This document shows positions 4,428 to 6,731 of a stretch of 6,731 nucleotides of DNA, piece after piece. The stretch covers positions 1 through 6,731 of the forward strand of contig DASTOM010000035.1 of assembly GCA_035762545.1 (NCBI GenBank), written 5' to 3'. Positions within the stretch are counted from its first letter, which is position 1. The number at the start of each line of letters is the position of its first letter. The translations under genes were made by a program, and so were the position numbers. The DNA is from JANQRA01 sp035762545. Its GTDB lineage: Bacteria; Actinomycetota; Acidimicrobiia; Spongiisociales; ZC4RG35. The notes below the pieces were generated by a model that had not been told where the DNA came from, searched no databases, and saw only the letters and a program-made list of their open reading frames with translations.

Positions 4428-6619
4428 GCACTGCGACCAAGCCCGGGAGTTTTCGGAACGAAAACTCCAACCTTCGGCCAACGGCCGAAGGCGTCCACCG
4501 CCTACTCGGCATGACCGACGAGGAGTACGAGTCGGTCGTCGGGATCCTTGGCCGGGACCCACGACCCGCCGAGCTCGCCATGTACTCGGTGATGTGGTCG
4601 GAGCACTGCTCCTACAAGTCGTCACGCCGTCACCTGGGCCGATTCCCCACCGAGGCCGATTGGGTCGTGGTCGGTCCCGGTGAGAACGCCGGCGTCGTCG
4701 ATCTCGGTGACGGTTGGCTGGCGGCCATCCGTATCGAGAGCCACAACCACCCCTCCTTCGTCGAGCCCTACCAGGGGGCGGCCACCGGGGTCGGCGGGAT
4801 CCTCCGTGACGTTTTCACGATGGGGGCGCGGCCGATCGCACTCTGGGACCAGATCCGCTTCGGCCCACTCGACGAGCCCAAGAACCGCTACCTGTTCAAG
4901 GGTGTGGTCTCGGGGATCGCCGGCTACGGCAACGCTGTGGGCGTCCCCACTGTCGGCGGAGAGGTCGAGTTCGACCCGTGCTACAGCGGAAACCCCCTGG
5001 TCAACGTGATGTGTCTCGGGATCCTGCGACGCGACCAACTCGTTCTGGGCACCGCAGGAGCACCCGGGTCGATCGCCGTGCTCCTCGGCAAGGCCACCGG
5101 CCGGGATGGGATCGGCGGGGCCAGCGTCCTCGCCTCCGCTTCTTTCGACGAGGGCTCCGGGGAGAAGCGCCCCGCAGTCCAGGTGGGCGACCCGTTCGAG
5201 GAGAAGAAGCTCATCGAAGCCTGTCTGGAGCTTTATGAGAAGGGCCTCGTGGTCGGGGTTCAGGACCTCGGTGCGGCCGGGCTCTCCTGCGCCACATCCG
5301 AGCCCGCCGGTAGGGCCGGGGTCGGCATGAACGTCGACCTCGACGCAGTGCACACCCGTGAGACCGGCATGACCGCCCCGGAACTGCTCATGTCGGAGTC
5401 GCAGGAGCGAATGATGGCCTTCGTCGCCCCGGAGAACGTCGATGCCGTGCTCGCCATCGCCGACAAGTGGGAGATCGACTCCGCTGTCGTCGGGGAGGTC
5501 AAGGCGGGTAAAACCCTCACCATCAAATATCAAGATGAGCTCGTCGCCGAGGTCCCCGCCGCTTCCCTTGCCGACGACGCCCCCCTCTATGACCGTCCGT
5601 CGGCGCGACCCGACTGGCTCGATGGGGTACAGGCCCGTGATTTCGACGGAGCCAGCCTCGACATCGCCGAGACGCTGCTCGCCCTGCTCGCGGACCCGGG
5701 GATCGGCTCCTCGGCATGGGTGCACGAGCAGTACGACCACATGCTGTTCCTCAACACAGTGGTCGGCCCTGGGTCGGACGGGAACCTGCTTCGCATCAAG
5801 GGGACCGATAAGGCGATGGCCGTGTCGACCGACGGGAACGGACGACTCTGCTACCTCGATCCGCGGATCGGGTCACAACGCCTGGTCTACGAGGCGGCCC
5901 TGAACGTGGCCGTCACGGGTGCCCGCCCGCTGGCGGTGGTCGACAACCTCAACTTCGGCAACCCCGAGAAGCCTGAGGTGATGTGGCAGTTCATCGAATC
6001 GGTCGAAGGGATGTCGGAGGCGTGCGAAGTCCTGGAGATCCCGGTCGTAGGCGGGAACGTTTCGTTCTACAACGAGACGGAGGGAGTCGACATCCACCCG
6101 ACACCGGTCGTCGGGCTCCTCGGGCTGGCCGACCCCGCCCCAGCCGATCCGCCCCGGCTCAGCCGAGCCGAACCAGGGATGGAGATTTGGGAAGTCGGCC
6201 CGGTAGCGTCGTCCAATCTGGCCGGTTCATCGGTGCAGCGTCTTTTCGGCGAGTTGGGAGGCAAGCCAACCGCCCCCGATCCGGCTGCCGCCAAACGCTC
6301 CATCGACCTGGCCGCAGTGTTGGCCCATCAGGCTGCGGTTCTCCATGACATCTCGGATGGTGGGTTGGCTGTGGCCCTCGCCGAGATCTGTATCGCTTCG
6401 GGAGTCGGCGCGGCCGTGCATGCCGACCATCCCTTCAACGAGGATCCGCACCGCTTCCTGGTCGTCGCTGCGGCCGGCACCCTGGATCTCCCTGAAGACT
6501 TCGCTCGAAGGATCGGTTCCATCGGCGGCGACGTCATCACGATCAACGACTCGGTTGTCCAACTCACACCCGCCTCCGATCGCTGGCACAACGCCCTGCC
6601 AGACGCGGTCGCCGGCTGA
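4424..6619 (+). CDS. purL: FGAM synthase large subunit PurL (small-PurL type)
   Basis: ATP-dependent synthase subunit converting FGAR plus ammonia to FGAM; it belongs to the AIR synthase-related (PurM-like) superfamily. At 731 residues it is the small PurL that needs separate PurS and PurQ. Seen: ELAMYSVMWSEHCSYKSSR (50-68), VGPGENAGVVDLGDGW (83-98), SHNHPS (106-111, ATP/catalytic loop), TGVGGILRDVFTMGARP, the FKGVVSGIAGYGN and GVPTVGGEVEF loops, DLGAAGLSCATSE (281-293), then the repeated half with NLNFGNPEKPEVMWQF, VVGGNVSFYNET and HDISDGGLAVALAE (641-654). The ATG 4424 overlaps the purQ stop; no separate ribosome site is evident, so reinitiation after purQ is likely. Oddity: codons 8-23, ahead of the conserved LLGMTDEEYE, consist of two adjacent perfect hairpins. 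TGA is at 6617-6619. Confidence 0.98.
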   Translation: MSTATKPGSFRNENSNLRPTAEGVHRLLGMTDEEYESVVGILGRDPRPAELAMYSVMWSEHCSYKSSRRHLGRFPTEADWVVVGPGENAGVVDLGDGWLAAIRIESHNHPSFVEPYQGAATGVGGILRDVFTMGARPIALWDQIRFGPLDEPKNRYLFKGVVSGIAGYGNAVGVPTVGGEVEFDPCYSGNPLVNVMCLGILRRDQLVLGTAGAPGSIAVLLGKATGRDGIGGASVLASASFDEGSGEKRPAVQVGDPFEEKKLIEACLELYEKGLVVGVQDLGAAGLSCATSEPAGRAGVGMNVDLDAVHTRETGMTAPELLMSESQERMMAFVAPENVDAVLAIADKWEIDSAVVGEVKAGKTLTIKYQDELVAEVPAASLADDAPLYDRPSARPDWLDGVQARDFDGASLDIAETLLALLADPGIGSSAWVHEQYDHMLFLNTVVGPGSDGNLLRIKGTDKAMAVSTDGNGRLCYLDPRIGSQRLVYEAALNVAVTGARPLAVVDNLNFGNPEKPEVMWQFIESVEGMSEACEVLEIPVVGGNVSFYNETEGVDIHPTPVVGLLGLADPAPADPPRLSRAEPGMEIWEVGPVASSNLAGSSVQRLFGELGGKPTAPDPAAAKRSIDLAAVLAHQAAVLHDISDGGLAVALAEICIASGVGAAVHADHPFNEDPHRFLVVAAAGTLDLPEDFARRIGSIGGDVITINDSVVQLTPASDRWHNALPDAVAG
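4446..4468. repeat. Perfect hairpin 1 inside the purL start
   Basis: Arms GGAGTTTTCG (4446-4455) and CGAAAACTCC (4459-4468) are exact reverse complements around a GAA loop. They begin 23 bases into purL and span codons 8-15. The A/T-rich arms contrast with the GC-rich surroundings. In RNA this forms a 10 bp stem. It encodes part of GSFRNENS, which precedes the recognisable PurL fold. Confidence 0.9.
4471..4491. repeat. Perfect hairpin 2 inside the purL start
   Basis: Arms CCTTCGGCC (4471-4479) and GGCCGAAGG (4483-4491) are exact reverse complements around an AAC loop. It starts two bases after hairpin 1 ends and spans codons 16-23 (NLRPTAEG). Together the two stems occupy 46 bp with only a 2 nt linker. 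No T-tract follows, so this is not an intrinsic terminator. Confidence 0.9.
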
Positions 6620-6658
6620 TCCTGCGCCTCCAGCTCGAACGGTCCTGATAGCGCATAA

Positions 6659-6731
6659 TGCCGGTTCTCGGGCGGGTCGGTCGAGGACTACGACCTGAAT
6701 ATGGACATCAGCTGCTCTTGCGGTCTTACTG
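6659..6731 (+). pseudogene. Possible fragment of a small secreted-type protein (unrecognised; DUF6174-like flavour)
   Basis: After purL the window has 112 bases without a complete gene. One frame, open from 6659 (after TAA 6656-6658) to the edge, reads through GGSVEDYDLNMDISCSCGLT. The YDxxxxxSCxCG pattern recalls secreted actinobacterial DUF6174-type proteins, where a Tyr-rich strand leads into a Cys-x-Cys. No ATG, GTG or TTG precedes this part in frame and no signal peptide is present, so it would be a 5'-deleted remnant or a frameshifted gene, or it may be chance. The only ATG in the frame is at 6701, inside the motif. No purine gene is visible here. Confidence 0.2.

Noticed and set aside
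4446..4468. Hairpin 1 as a PurR-type PurBox operator
   Set aside because: It shares CGGAAC-like bases with a PurBox only loosely, lies inside the gene rather than at a promoter, and its long perfect arms fit an RNA stem or palindromic element better.
4433..4496. GCGACC / GCGTCC flanking the purL hairpins as target-site duplications
   Set aside because: Only five of six bases match and they are not immediately adjacent to the hairpins; too weak to support an insertion boundary.
4622..5740. Long minus-strand open frame (372 codons) opposite purL
   Set aside because: It lies wholly antisense to strongly conserved PurL motifs, has low-complexity Gly/Asp/Val-rich composition and no recognisable domain; long antisense frames are expected in GC-rich coding DNA.
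6654..6660. CATAAT as a -10 box, or ATG 6658 as the start of the next gene
   Set aside because: No -35 match at 16-18 bp and no ribosome site; the ATG 6658 frame gives an Arg/Leu-rich peptide with no recognisable family before the window ends.
1..6731. tRNA, rRNA, CRISPR array, insertion sequence or phage genes
   Set aside because: No transposase or integrase coding sequence, spaced direct repeats or cloverleaf sequence was seen; the window is almost entirely filled by the genes listed.

Overview
The window is GC-rich bacterial chromosome. It carries one end of a de novo purine biosynthesis cluster, interrupted by a two-gene cassette on the opposite strand. Separate purS, purQ and small (731-residue) purL genes, a fungal-type ~300-residue SAICAR synthase, a LytR-CpsA-Psr (LCP) cell-envelope transferase with paired extracytoplasmic cysteines, and probable leaderless GTG starts together suggest a high-GC Gram-positive (Actinomycetota, possibly Acidimicrobiia-like). 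The lineage is inferred from protein style only.

Layout: 1-1002 (+) is the 3' part of purB (adenylosuccinate lyase), cut by the window edge. Nine bases later, convergent to it, lies an LCP-family gene (1012-2160, -). It is preceded on its own strand by a PaaI-type hotdog thioesterase gene (2191-2595, -); the two minus-strand genes are probably co-transcribed. A ~50 bp divergent spacer (2596-2647) holds a 12 bp perfect palindrome between two opposed -10-like hexamers. The plus strand then runs purC (2648-3547), purS (3544-3786), purQ (3783-4427) and purL (4424-6619), each pair joined by an ATGA stop/start overlap. The last 112 bases (6620-6731) hold no complete gene.

The pur genes work together. 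PurS, PurQ and PurL form the FGAM synthase complex (step 4 of IMP synthesis), PurC makes SAICAR, and PurB cleaves SAICAR to AICAR and also adenylosuccinate to AMP. The ATGA junctions point to translational coupling that would keep the complex subunits in proportion. The LCP protein and thioesterase have no evident purine role.

The most unusual signal is inside the start of purL. Two back-to-back perfect inverted repeats (10 bp arms with a 3 nt loop, then 9 bp arms with a 3 nt loop) occupy codons 8-23, in a poorly conserved N-terminal extension ahead of the conserved PurL fold. It looks either like an in-frame palindromic insertion or like an RNA structure that controls purL translation. Other points of interest are the divergent palindrome, an 18 bp tandem repeat in the LCP linker, and a possible fragment of a small secreted protein after purL.
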